This document shows, one piece after another, positions 1 to 6,687 of a stretch of 55,814 nucleotides of DNA; within the stretch, counting starts at the first letter, position 1; the number at the start of each line of letters is the position of its first letter. A program made the translations under genes and the position numbers. The notes beneath the pieces are model-generated. The model was not told the origin of the DNA. It saw only the letters and a program-made list of their open reading frames with translations, and did not search any database. This DNA comes from Sphingobium chlorophenolicum (lineage in GTDB: Bacteria > Pseudomonadota > Alphaproteobacteria > Sphingomonadales > Sphingomonadaceae), in NCBI RefSeq assembly GCF_000722875.1, contig NZ_JFHR01000035.1, positions 1-55,814 of the forward strand, written 5' to 3'.

Positions 1-157
1 CGTCGACCGTCTGACCCGGAATGTCGCGCAGCAGCGACAGCGCGCGTCCCAGCGTGCTCTTGCGCGGGGGGGCGTCGCGCATCGGGCGGCGCATAGGGGC
101 GGCGATCAGCCCCGGCGGCAGGCGGGGCGACAGGCCCCCCAGCCAATAACCCCGCAC
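1..157 (-). CDS. Partial hypothetical protein running off the left edge
   Basis: On the minus strand a frame with strongly GC-biased third codon positions runs from a GTG at 157 (after a G-rich, SD-like stretch) to base 1, giving about 52 residues including RGYWLGGLSPRLPPG and STLGRALSLLRDIPG. Between about 170 and 285 the coding-like codon bias moves to another minus frame (RAFVRASPFQARSHAGGG, then SVILYLLLLG), separated by G-runs. The gene may therefore start further right and carry a frameshift, or the assembly may have an indel. I do not recognise the protein. No plus-strand gene is supported: an Ala/Gln-rich plus frame ending near 283 has an upstream stop and no good start. Confidence 0.3.
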   Translation of the reverse strand, partial: MRGYWLGGLSPRLPPGLIAAPMRRPMRDAPPRKSTLGRALSLLRDIPGQTVD

Positions 158-408
158 CCGCCCCTGCCCCCGCCCCGACCATTTCCGAGCAGCAGCAGAT
201 AGAGGATGACGCTGCCGCCACCGGCATGACTTCGCGCCTGGAACGGGCTGGCGCGGACGAAGGCGCGAACGCGACCCAGTAAGCACCGGCGCGGCCCACC
301 CCAAAAACAGGGCAGGGCAACGGCTTTGCAGGCCAGGATCGGATAGACGACAGGCGCGATCCGCCGGTCCTCTTGGACCGGCGCTGCTCCTTTGCTATAT
401 TGCGATTC
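158..408. other. Gap with a perfect hairpin before the L,D-transpeptidase
   Basis: No intact gene is evident here, only the possible upstream part of the left-edge minus-strand gene. A perfect hairpin, GCCGGTCC-TCTT-GGACCGGC, lies at 363-382, ending 26 bases before the ATG at 409. It has no T-run, so it is not a typical intrinsic terminator. It could lie in the 5' untranslated region of the downstream gene. Confidence 0.4.
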
Positions 409-1089
409 ATGGATCGTCGTAGTTTCACGAAGCTCGCTTTGAGCGGGCTGGCCTTTTCATTCCTTGCCGACAGCGCCGGACGTGCCGCGTCCCTGGGCGA
501 AACGCTTCCCCAACCTGCTGCTCCACCGGCTCCGCGCCCCATCACCGGCGGCCCGCTTGCTGCCCAGCCCTATGCGAAATTGCTGGAGCGCGCCAAGGCC
601 GCGCTCGACCAGCATGGCCATATGTTCACGCTAAGGGACCGCGTGGCGCTGGCCGATTTCAACGCGCCGTCGCGGGAATTGCGCTTTCATATCGTCGACC
701 TGATCGGCGGACAGGCCAGTTCCTATCTGGTCGCCCATGGCCGGGGCTCCGACCCTGGACATTCCGGCTGGCTCCAGACTTTCTCCAACGAACCCAATTC
801 GCTGGCGAGCTGTTCAGGCGCGTTCAAGACGGGCGAAATCTACGAAGGCCAGCATGGCCGGGCGATGCGCCTGGCGGGACTGGACCCGCAGAACAACAAT
901 GCAGAAATGCGCGCCATCGTCGTGCACGGCGCCGATTATGTGAGCGAGGACCATATTGCCACCTGGGGCAAGATCGGCCGCAGCGAAGGCTGCTTCGCCC
1001 TGGCCCGCCACATGCTGCCGCAATTTATCGGCCTGATGGGACCTGGCCGGCTGCTCTTCGCCGACAAGATCGTCGGCGGCGTGGCCTAA
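409..1089 (+). CDS. Tat-exported murein L,D-transpeptidase catalytic domain protein (YkuD_2 type)
   Basis: The 226-residue product starts MDRRSFTKLALSG, a twin-arginine signal (RRSFTK) followed by a hydrophobic stretch, so periplasmic export by Tat is expected. The C-terminal half carries the L,D-transpeptidase-like signature: His173 in VVHGADYV and Cys195 in GRSEGCFAL, the expected catalytic His and Cys. Members of this family are predicted to make or edit 3-3 peptidoglycan cross-links or related amide bonds; the substrate here is inferred. The start at 409 was preferred over a TTG at 373 because the Tat motif then begins the protein. The gene converges on the ATP12 gene with only 19 bp between their 3' ends. 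Confidence 0.82.
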   Translation: MDRRSFTKLALSGLAFSFLADSAGRAASLGETLPQPAAPPAPRPITGGPLAAQPYAKLLERAKAALDQHGHMFTLRDRVALADFNAPSRELRFHIVDLIGGQASSYLVAHGRGSDPGHSGWLQTFSNEPNSLASCSGAFKTGEIYEGQHGRAMRLAGLDPQNNNAEMRAIVVHGADYVSEDHIATWGKIGRSEGCFALARHMLPQFIGLMGPGRLLFADKIVGGVA

Positions 1090-1108
1090 GCCAAGACCGG
1101 CATTCCCC

Positions 1109-1804
1109 TCAGGCGCGGGTCAATTCGCAAAAGGCACGCGCCATAGCGAATTCATCCCGGCGGCGCGCCGAACGGGCAGCGGCTTCGGCGTCCTCGCCCC
1201 ATTGTTCAATTTCCCACGCCTCGTCGATTTCCGCGGCGGTCCAGATCGCGTCGCCGTCATGCCTCCCCTCCACGACGGCCAGGCCGCAGACCAGCGATCC
1301 CGACAGAGTCACCAACGCCGACAGGCCCGCCAGGGTGAAGGGATCGAAGGCGGCCACCGCCGCCGCCAATCGCTCCAGCGTCTCGGCGGGCTGATCGACC
1401 GGAATTATACCCTGCGTCACCCGGAAGGTGACGTCATAGCGGCGGCGTGCCCAATCGAGCAGCGGGTCCCATGCGGCAGCTTCGCGAGAGACCAGTTCCG
1501 CCGGTCCCTCGGCGCGGTAGCAGAGCAGGTCGCTTTCCCCATAGCGCGCAATGCCTGCGGCGAAGCTGTCGCTCTGCGGCGCGATCTGGTCGATGGCCCC
1601 GTTGGCAAGGCCGGTGAACGGCATGGAGCGCGGGTCGACCATATCGCCCTGGGCGTGCCATTCCTCGGCAATCGCTTCGGCAAGGCGCGCATGAGGCAAA
1701 GCCAGCGGAGCGCGGGCGGGCGTGCGGACCGGACGACCGTCCAACTGTATCTCGAAACCGGTTTCGCCCGGAACGACCGAAACATTCTTGTAGAAGCGTT
1801 TCAT
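1109..1804 (-). CDS. ATP12-family F1-ATPase assembly chaperone
   Basis: The 231-residue product begins MKRFYKNVSV and contains the ATP12 signatures: LDGRPVRTPARAPLALPH near the N-terminus, EEWHAQGDMVDPRSMPFTGLANGAID in the middle, and AAWDPLLDWARRRY towards the C-terminus. The mitochondrial homologue binds F1 alpha during ATP synthase assembly; the same role in the cytoplasm is inferred. The start at 1804 overlaps the upstream stop as ATGA, so this is the last gene of a tightly coupled operon with crcB, the RluA-type gene, the HAD gene and the small membrane protein. A longer open frame extends upstream but only covers the neighbour in another frame. Confidence 0.85.
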   Translation of the reverse strand: MKRFYKNVSVVPGETGFEIQLDGRPVRTPARAPLALPHARLAEAIAEEWHAQGDMVDPRSMPFTGLANGAIDQIAPQSDSFAAGIARYGESDLLCYRAEGPAELVSREAAAWDPLLDWARRRYDVTFRVTQGIIPVDQPAETLERLAAAVAAFDPFTLAGLSALVTLSGSLVCGLAVVEGRHDGDAIWTAAEIDEAWEIEQWGEDAEAAARSARRRDEFAMARAFCELTRA

Positions 1805-2058
1805 GATTGCGGCGGTTTCCTGAACAAGGCCAGCAGCAGGCGCGGCACGATCACAAATTGGAACAGGCCGACTACGACGAAGATGGCGCCCATCGCCTTG
1901 GCCTTGCTCCCCTGCACCCAATGGAAGCGCTGCATCAAGATGAGGAAGCCGAACATCACCAGCAAAGCGCCCGACAGGCGGAACAGGCCCAGCGCAAAGA
2001 AACGCTGACGGGCGACCTTTTCGGGGTCGACCGGCGGGATCGGCGGAATTTCGGTCAT
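1801..2058 (-). CDS. Small two-TM membrane protein, unknown function
   Basis: An 85-residue protein with a short cytoplasmic N-terminus (MTEIPPIPPVDPEKVARQR) and two hydrophobic segments, about residues 20-42 and 55-78, separated by a basic loop (QGSKAKAM). It overlaps the HAD gene upstream and the ATP12 gene downstream by 4 bases each, so it is embedded in the operon. I recognise no family. Its position next to an F1-assembly chaperone could suggest a membrane-side role in ATP synthase assembly, but that is only context. Confidence 0.75.
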   Translation of the reverse strand: MTEIPPIPPVDPEKVARQRFFALGLFRLSGALLVMFGFLILMQRFHWVQGSKAKAMGAIFVVVGLFQFVIVPRLLLALFRKPPQS

Positions 2059-2726
2059 CGGCTAATGCCGGGCGCGTGGATATGTCCGCGCAATTCCGCA
2101 CTGTCCATCGCCACGCTATGTGCGCCCGCCGCGATCAAATCCTGCGGCGGGTGGTATCCCCAGCCGACCCCCAGCGCTCGCGTGCCCGCCGTCAAAGCCA
2201 TGTCGATGTCGAAGCTTGTGTCCCCAATCATCACCGTCGTTTCGGGAACGGCGCCCGCTTCCGCCATGGCGGTGAGCAGCATGGATGGATGCGGCTTGGA
2301 CGGATGGCGGTCAGCGGTCTGAAGCGTCACGAAATGGGCATGGATGCCATGATGGGTGAGGCAGAGCCGCAAACCGCGATCCGACTTGCCGGTGGCGACC
2401 CCCAGCAGCCATCCATCGGCGTCCAGTTCGCGGATAAGCTCGGCTATCCCCGGATAAAGCGGTTCCGACACGGCATTTTCGCGGCGAAGCTGTTGAAAGG
2501 CCAGCTTGTAGCTTTCGGAGAGATGCTCGTGATAATCGGCCCCCGCCTCCGGCAGCAGCCGCGCCATGGCCAGCGGCAGCGACAGGCCGACCACCGACAG
2601 GATCGTCGCCCGATCCGGCGCGGTCAGGCTTTCCCCTTCGAAAGCGCGGATCATGGCCGTGCAGATGCTGTGCTGGCTGTCGACCAGTGTGCCGTCGCAA
2701 TCGAACACGGCAAGCTTGTTCATCAT
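2055..2726 (-). CDS. HAD-IA family hydrolase (phosphoglycolate phosphatase-like)
   Basis: A 223-residue HAD hydrolase: motif I FDCDGTLVDSQ near the N-terminus with the nucleophile and acid Asp, motif II in GVATGKSD, and motif IV VMIGDTSFDIDMA with the Mg-binding Asp. The alpha-helical cap between residues about 15 and 80 fits subfamily IA, so phosphoglycolate phosphatase or another small phosphomonoesterase activity is likely; the substrate cannot be read from sequence. Its ATG (2726-2724) overlaps the stop of the pseudouridine synthase as ATGA. A second ATG follows at once and could be the true start. Confidence 0.85.
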   Translation of the reverse strand: MMNKLAVFDCDGTLVDSQHSICTAMIRAFEGESLTAPDRATILSVVGLSLPLAMARLLPEAGADYHEHLSESYKLAFQQLRRENAVSEPLYPGIAELIRELDADGWLLGVATGKSDRGLRLCLTHHGIHAHFVTLQTADRHPSKPHPSMLLTAMAEAGAVPETTVMIGDTSFDIDMALTAGTRALGVGWGYHPPQDLIAAGAHSVAMDSAELRGHIHAPGISR

Positions 2727-4021
2727 GGCTTCTTGCGCGCCCCCCCGCCGGAGCCGCGCGCGCGCCTTTCGCCTTTGCGGCCCTTGCGGATTTGCTTGGC
2801 ATGGGCACGGGCGGCCTTCTTCTCATCCTCACGCGTGGGTGCGCGGGCTATCTCCTCGTCCAGCGGCAGGTCGCCGGTGGACAGGTCGAAACCCAGCGAG
2901 GCAAGGCTGGCGGCGAAATGCTCCGGCAGTTCGGCGCGCACGTCGACCCGGCCGCCATCGGGATGATCGACGCGGATGCGGCGGGCATGGAGGTGCATCT
3001 TGCGGCTGATCGTGCCGCTCAGAAAGGCTTCCTTGCCGCCATATTTGCCGTCGCCGACGATGGGATGGCCGATGGCCGCCATATGGACGCGCAACTGGTG
3101 GGTGCGGCCGGTATAGGGTTGCAGTTCCACCCAGGCGGCGCGATTGCCCGCGCGCTCGATCACGCGGTAGCGGGAGCGGGAGGGAAGCCCCTCCTCCTCA
3201 TCCACATGCATTTTTTCGCCGCCGGTGCCGGGCTGCTTGGCGATGGGCAGTTCGATCATGCCGTCCTCAATGGAGGGGACTCCCATAACGATCGCCCAAT
3301 AAACTTTCCGCGCCGTGCGGCTGGAAAAGGCCTTGGCGAAAAAGGCCGCCGAACGGGCAGTGCGGGCGATCAGCAGCGCGCCGGACGTGTCCTTGTCCAG
3401 CCGGTGGACCAGCTTCGGGCGCTGGTCGAGTTCATATTCCAGCGCGTCGAGCAGGCCGTCGACATGATCGTCGGTCTTCGTGCCGCCCTGGGTGGCCAGG
3501 CCCGGCGGCTTGTTGATGACGATCGCCTGCGCGTCCCGGTGGATGACGATGCCCTGGGCGAAGGCGATCTGGTCGTCGGTCAGTTGCGGACGGACGCGCT
3601 TGGGCTTGGCGGTTTCGGCGGCCTTGGGTTCAGCGGGGGGCACGCGGATGCTCTGGCCCTCCGCGATGCGGTCGCCGGGCGCGGCGCGGGCGCCGTCGAC
3701 GCGCAACTGGCCGGTGCGGGCCCAGCGCGAGACGGTGTTGAAGCCGACATCGGGCAGATGCCGCTGGAACCAGCGGTCGAGCCGGATGCCGTCATCGTCC
3801 GCGCCGACGCGGAACTGCCGGACATCCAGCGAAACGCCCTTGGCAGGGGATGGCTTGGCTGGCTTGGCAACGGCAGGCTTGACGGCAGCCGCCTTGGGAC
3901 CGGGCTTGGGCGCTTCCGGCTTGCGGGCGCGAGCAGCCTTGACGGCGCCCCGCGCACGGCCCTGGGGAGCAGCCCCGGACTTGCGCGGGCCGGAGGGTTT
4001 GCCGGGAGGACGCCCCTTCAT
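2723..4021 (-). CDS. RluA-family rRNA pseudouridine synthase
   Basis: A 432-residue protein. The first ~70 residues are rich in Lys, Ala and Pro and probably disordered. Next comes an S4-like RNA-binding segment (DGIRLDRWFQRHLPDVGF) and then the RluA catalytic domain with the signature HRLDKDTSGALL, where the Asp is the nucleophile, and GRTHQLRVHMA. The C-terminus is again basic (KQIRKGRKGERRARGSGG). It isomerises uridine to pseudouridine, probably in 23S rRNA (RluC/RluD-like); the target site is unknown. The ATG at 4021 overlaps the crcB stop by 4 bases, which fixes the start; a longer open frame upstream only shadows crcB. Confidence 0.88.
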   Translation of the reverse strand: MKGRPPGKPSGPRKSGAAPQGRARGAVKAARARKPEAPKPGPKAAAVKPAVAKPAKPSPAKGVSLDVRQFRVGADDDGIRLDRWFQRHLPDVGFNTVSRWARTGQLRVDGARAAPGDRIAEGQSIRVPPAEPKAAETAKPKRVRPQLTDDQIAFAQGIVIHRDAQAIVINKPPGLATQGGTKTDDHVDGLLDALEYELDQRPKLVHRLDKDTSGALLIARTARSAAFFAKAFSSRTARKVYWAIVMGVPSIEDGMIELPIAKQPGTGGEKMHVDEEEGLPSRSRYRVIERAGNRAAWVELQPYTGRTHQLRVHMAAIGHPIVGDGKYGGKEAFLSGTISRKMHLHARRIRVDHPDGGRVDVRAELPEHFAASLASLGFDLSTGDLPLDEEIARAPTREDEKKAARAHAKQIRKGRKGERRARGSGGGARKKP

Positions 4022-4401
4022 GCCACGCTCCTCATCACGGCCAGGCCGCCGGCCAGCGCGCCCACCGCGCCGATGACCGAAAAGGCGGCATAGGCCAGCG
4101 CCATGCCGAACTGGCCGCGCTGCATCATCAGCACGGTTTCCAGGCTGAACGAGGAGAAAGTGGTGAACCCGCCCAGCACGCCGACGGCGAGCAGCAACCG
4201 CGCCGGTTCGCCCGCGCCGCCGTTGAAGCGCGCCAGCCACCCGGCCAGCAGCCCCATGGCAAGACCGCCGATGATGTTCGCGCCGAAGGTTCCCCAAGGC
4301 CAAAGGGCGCCGGGGACCATCTGGGCTGCAAGACGTCCGAGCAGGTAGCGCAGCGCCGATCCGGCGGCGCCGCCCGCCATGACGAGAAAGATATTGGTCA
4401 T
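4018..4401 (-). CDS. crcB: Fluoride ion channel CrcB/FluC
   Basis: A 127-residue, four-TM protein of normal family length. It contains GAAGSALRYLLGR near the N-terminus, WPWGTFGANIIGG, and the family motif GGFTTFSSFSLE lining the fluoride path. It exports fluoride as a dual-topology dimer in the inner membrane. It is the first gene of the leftward five-gene operon. I looked for a fluoride riboswitch in the ~150 bp upstream and saw no recognisable one. Confidence 0.92.
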   Translation of the reverse strand: MTNIFLVMAGGAAGSALRYLLGRLAAQMVPGALWPWGTFGANIIGGLAMGLLAGWLARFNGGAGEPARLLLAVGVLGGFTTFSSFSLETVLMMQRGQFGMALAYAAFSVIGAVGALAGGLAVMRSVA

Positions 4402-4569
4402 GCCGCCCGCCCTAGCATTTTTGCGCGCATTGGGAAGCGATCATTGGCTTTTGGAACATGAGTTGGCGAAGTGGCGGGCATTGCATAAAGCCCCATAGGC
4501 TCAAACTTTTCCTATTCACTCCTAAAGCGGTGATTGCCAAACGCGATTCATCCGCCTATCTAGCCCTCA

Positions 4570-4711
4570 GCATCAAGAGTTGGGGCGACGCCCAACGCCA
4601 ACCTGCCGATCCGGGCAAGGTGGCACTCCGTCAAAGGAGGATGTGGCCGATCCGGCAACCAAGCGGACCCCAGCCACATCGCCAGCGTCGCTCCGCAACG
4701 GGGAATGGCGA
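4570..4711 (+). promoter_or_regulatory. S-box-like SAM riboswitch with RBS-sequestering platform in the metA leader
   Basis: The leader contains core elements of SAM-I/SAM-IV class riboswitches. P1 pairs GCATC (4570-4574) with GATGT (4640-4644). ATCAAGAG follows, then P2 (GTTGGG 4579-4584 with CCCAAC 4591-4596). P3 is 4597-4607 with 4614-4624 and includes CAACCTGCC and GGCAAGGTGGCA. P4 is CTCC 4626-4629 with GGAG 4636-4639. The P1 3' strand is also part of GATGTGGC (4640-4647), a perfect complement of GCCACATC (4673-4680). That partner abuts TCGCCA (4679-4684), which can pair with TGGCGA (4706-4711) just before the GTG start of metA. SAM binding would thus favour hiding the ribosome site. P2 is short and lacks an obvious kink-turn, so the exact class (SAM-I/IV variant?) is uncertain. 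Confidence 0.72.
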
Positions 4712-4714
4712 GAC

Positions 4715-5638
4715 GTGCCGATCAAGATAGCCGACGACCTGCCCGCCCGCGCCATATTGGAGGGTGAAGGCGTCGTCGTCATGCGGGAGGCCGATGCGGT
4801 GCGGCAGGATATCCGTCCGCTGCGGATCGCGCTGCTCAACCTCATGCCGGACAAGATCAGCACCGAAACGCAGCTTGCCCGGCTGCTGGGCGCGACGCCG
4901 TTGCAGGTCGAACTGACGCTGGTGCGGATCAGCGACCATGTGTCGCGCAATACCTCCGCCGATCATATGGCGTCCTTCTACCGCCCGTGGAGCGATGTGC
5001 GGGACGAACGGTTCGACGGCTTCATCATCACGGGCGCGCCGGTGGAGACGCTGCCGTTCGAAGAGGTCAGCTATTGGGACGAACTGCGCGCCATCCTCGA
5101 CTGGACGCAGACCCATGTGCATCGTTCGCTCAGCATCTGCTGGGCGGCGCAGGCGGCGCTGCATCATTTCCACGGCGTGGGAAAGCATGGGCTGGAGCGG
5201 AAGGCGTTCGGCCTGTTCCGGCACCATAATCACATGCCGTCATCGCCCTGGATGCGGGGCTTTTCCGACGATTTCTGCGTGCCGGTGTCGCGCTGGTCGG
5301 AAGTGCGGCGGCAGGATATTCCGGAGGGACGCGGCTTGCAGATATTGGCGGAGAGCGACGAATCCGGCCTTTGCCTGATCGGCGATCCGGGGCGCGGTTT
5401 CCTGCATATGTTCAACCATCTGGAATATGACACGCTGACGCTGGCGGAGGAATATGCGCGCGACGGGGCGCGGCAGTTGCCCGCTTATTATTTCCCCGAT
5501 GACGATCCGGCCCAGACACCGCGAAATCACTGGCGCAGCCATGCGCATCTGCTGTTCGGCAACTGGATCGACGAAATGTACCAGACGGTGCCCTTCGACC
5601 TGGGCAGGGTTGGTGCGGCGGTGTTGACGGCGGCTTAG
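4715..5638 (+). CDS. metA: Homoserine O-acyltransferase MetA (predicted acetyl-CoA specific)
   Basis: The 307-residue enzyme acylates homoserine in methionine synthesis. Starting at GTG 4715 gives MPIKIADDLPARAIL, the usual family N-terminus, and places the catalytic residues at Cys142 (SICWAAQA), His235 and Glu237 (FNHLEYD), the numbering known for E. coli MetA. Residue 111 is Glu (GAPVETLPF); published work on the family links Glu111 to acetyl-CoA use and Gly111 to succinyl-CoA, so the product is predicted to be O-acetylhomoserine. A frame opens further upstream at 4580, but that is inside the leader RNA. Regulation by SAM through the leader is inferred. Confidence 0.92.
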   Translation: MPIKIADDLPARAILEGEGVVVMREADAVRQDIRPLRIALLNLMPDKISTETQLARLLGATPLQVELTLVRISDHVSRNTSADHMASFYRPWSDVRDERFDGFIITGAPVETLPFEEVSYWDELRAILDWTQTHVHRSLSICWAAQAALHHFHGVGKHGLERKAFGLFRHHNHMPSSPWMRGFSDDFCVPVSRWSEVRRQDIPEGRGLQILAESDESGLCLIGDPGRGFLHMFNHLEYDTLTLAEEYARDGARQLPAYYFPDDDPAQTPRNHWRSHAHLLFGNWIDEMYQTVPFDLGRVGAAVLTAA

Positions 5639-5649
5639 GGTGAAAGCGG

Positions 5650-5784
5650 TCCTATCCTGTTCCTCCCCATCGGGAGATGGGGCGTGACCTGCGAATTTCC
5701 CCTCCACCATCGGCTGCGCCGACGTCGAAGAGAGTCACGCGCCTCTCTTCGACCCTCCCCACGCTTCGCGTAGGGAGGATTTTA
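5650..5784. repeat. Dispersed palindromic repeat, copy 1
   Basis: Contains CCTCCCCATCGGGAGATGGGG, then a module reading TTTCCCCTCCACCATCGGC, then the segment 5724-5779 (GTCGAAGAGAGTCACG... to ...TAGGGAGGA), which matches 49294-49349 at all but one base. The last part forms the hairpin CCTCCC-ACGCTTCGCGT-AGGGAGG followed by ATTTTA and could terminate metA. It lies between the convergent metA and lipoprotein genes. A central stretch present in other copies is missing here. Confidence 0.8.
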
Positions 5785-5787
5785 CCC

Positions 5788-6483
5788 TTAGCGCCCATTG
5801 TCGGCGACGACGTCCACGCTGGTCTTGCCGCCGGGCGCTCCGGTGAACAGCAGGAAGAAGGCGCTGCCGTCATCCTTGCGCGATCCGCCCAGCACATGGT
5901 CGCCGCCCATCACCTGATGTTCGGCGTCGAATCCGGCGCGGCGGGCCTGGGTATAATAGAAATCCATCACGCTCTGCCACGGCACCGGCGTCACGAAAGT
6001 GGCGGCGCGCAGCGTGCATCCATCCTTTTCCGCGCCCGCAGCCTCTACCAACTGCGCGCCGGGATAGACGGTGAAGGGTTCCGGCAGGCGGCTGGCCCAT
6101 TGCGTGCCCTGCACCAGTCGATCCCGGCAGAAGGCGTTGCCGCCGGGCTTTTTCTGTTCGCTGGCCACGGCGGCGAGGGCGGACGCGGATTCCTTCGCTT
6201 CCGCCTGCGCGGGCGCGGGCGTGGCGAGCAGCGTGCCGCCAGCCAGCTTCACGGCATCGGCCAGCCCCTTGGCCGCCGCCCCCGTCAACACCGGCAGCTT
6301 CGCAGTCCGCTGCGACTGGCCCGCAATCCGGGGATCGACCACGATCTGTCCCGCCAGCGCGTCGACCGCATTGTTGGTGAGCTGCGCGTCCAGCGCGTTC
6401 AGATCGTCCTTCTCCTTGCCGCATGCCGCCAACGACATAATGGCAAGCAACGGGAGAATGCGAAAAGATCGGACAGGCGCCAT
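5788..6483 (-). CDS. Predicted lipoprotein, unknown function
   Basis: A 231-residue protein with a lipoprotein signal peptide: hydrophobic LPLLAIMSLAAC with the lipobox LAAC at about residues 18-21. The mature part begins GKEKDDLNALDAQLTNNAVDA, includes an Ala/Pro-rich linker near residue 90, and has a C-terminal region with GGDHVLGG and DGSAFFLLFTG that looks globular. Cysteines occur at CRDRL and DGCTLRAA and could pair. No family is recognised. The gene is single, flanked downstream by a dispersed repeat and upstream by a CtrA-like box about 41 bp before the start. Confidence 0.72.
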   Translation of the reverse strand: MAPVRSFRILPLLAIMSLAACGKEKDDLNALDAQLTNNAVDALAGQIVVDPRIAGQSQRTAKLPVLTGAAAKGLADAVKLAGGTLLATPAPAQAEAKESASALAAVASEQKKPGGNAFCRDRLVQGTQWASRLPEPFTVYPGAQLVEAAGAEKDGCTLRAATFVTPVPWQSVMDFYYTQARRAGFDAEHQVMGGDHVLGGSRKDDGSAFFLLFTGAPGGKTSVDVVADNGR

Positions 6484-6523
6484 GACTTCAACTCCTTCGT
6501 AAACAAGCGATGAAGATCAGAGG

Positions 6524-6538
6524 TTAATTTTTCGTTAG
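6524..6538. promoter_or_regulatory. CtrA-like box upstream of the lipoprotein gene
   Basis: TTAA-TTTTTCG-TTAG matches the CtrA consensus TTAA-N7-TTAA at 7 of 8 positions. The surrounding AGGTTAATTTTTCG is identical to the sequence at the ctrA promoter (35287-35300). It lies 41 bp upstream of the lipoprotein start. Binding is inferred. Confidence 0.45.
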
Positions 6539-6687
6539 GGATTTTGGTGAATCCCGGAATTTATCGGCATGGGGGCCAGTTTCCGCCGATTGGCATCGCC
6601 GCCCGCCTTGCCGGGGCGCGGTGGACGCTTCATCTATGCCGCCATGTTCACCATCCAGCCAGCACCGTTCCAGGGGGGAGGCATCCT

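Noticed and set aside
4402..4540. Fluoride riboswitch in front of crcB
   Set aside because: The conserved fluoride-motif sequence and pseudoknot were looked for on the minus strand and not found.
4510..4555. SAM-II-like element upstream of metA (GCGGTGATT...TCATCCGC hairpin)
   Set aside because: A short stem exists but the conserved SAM-II 3' part (GCTAAA-type) is missing; the S-box-like fold downstream explains the leader better.
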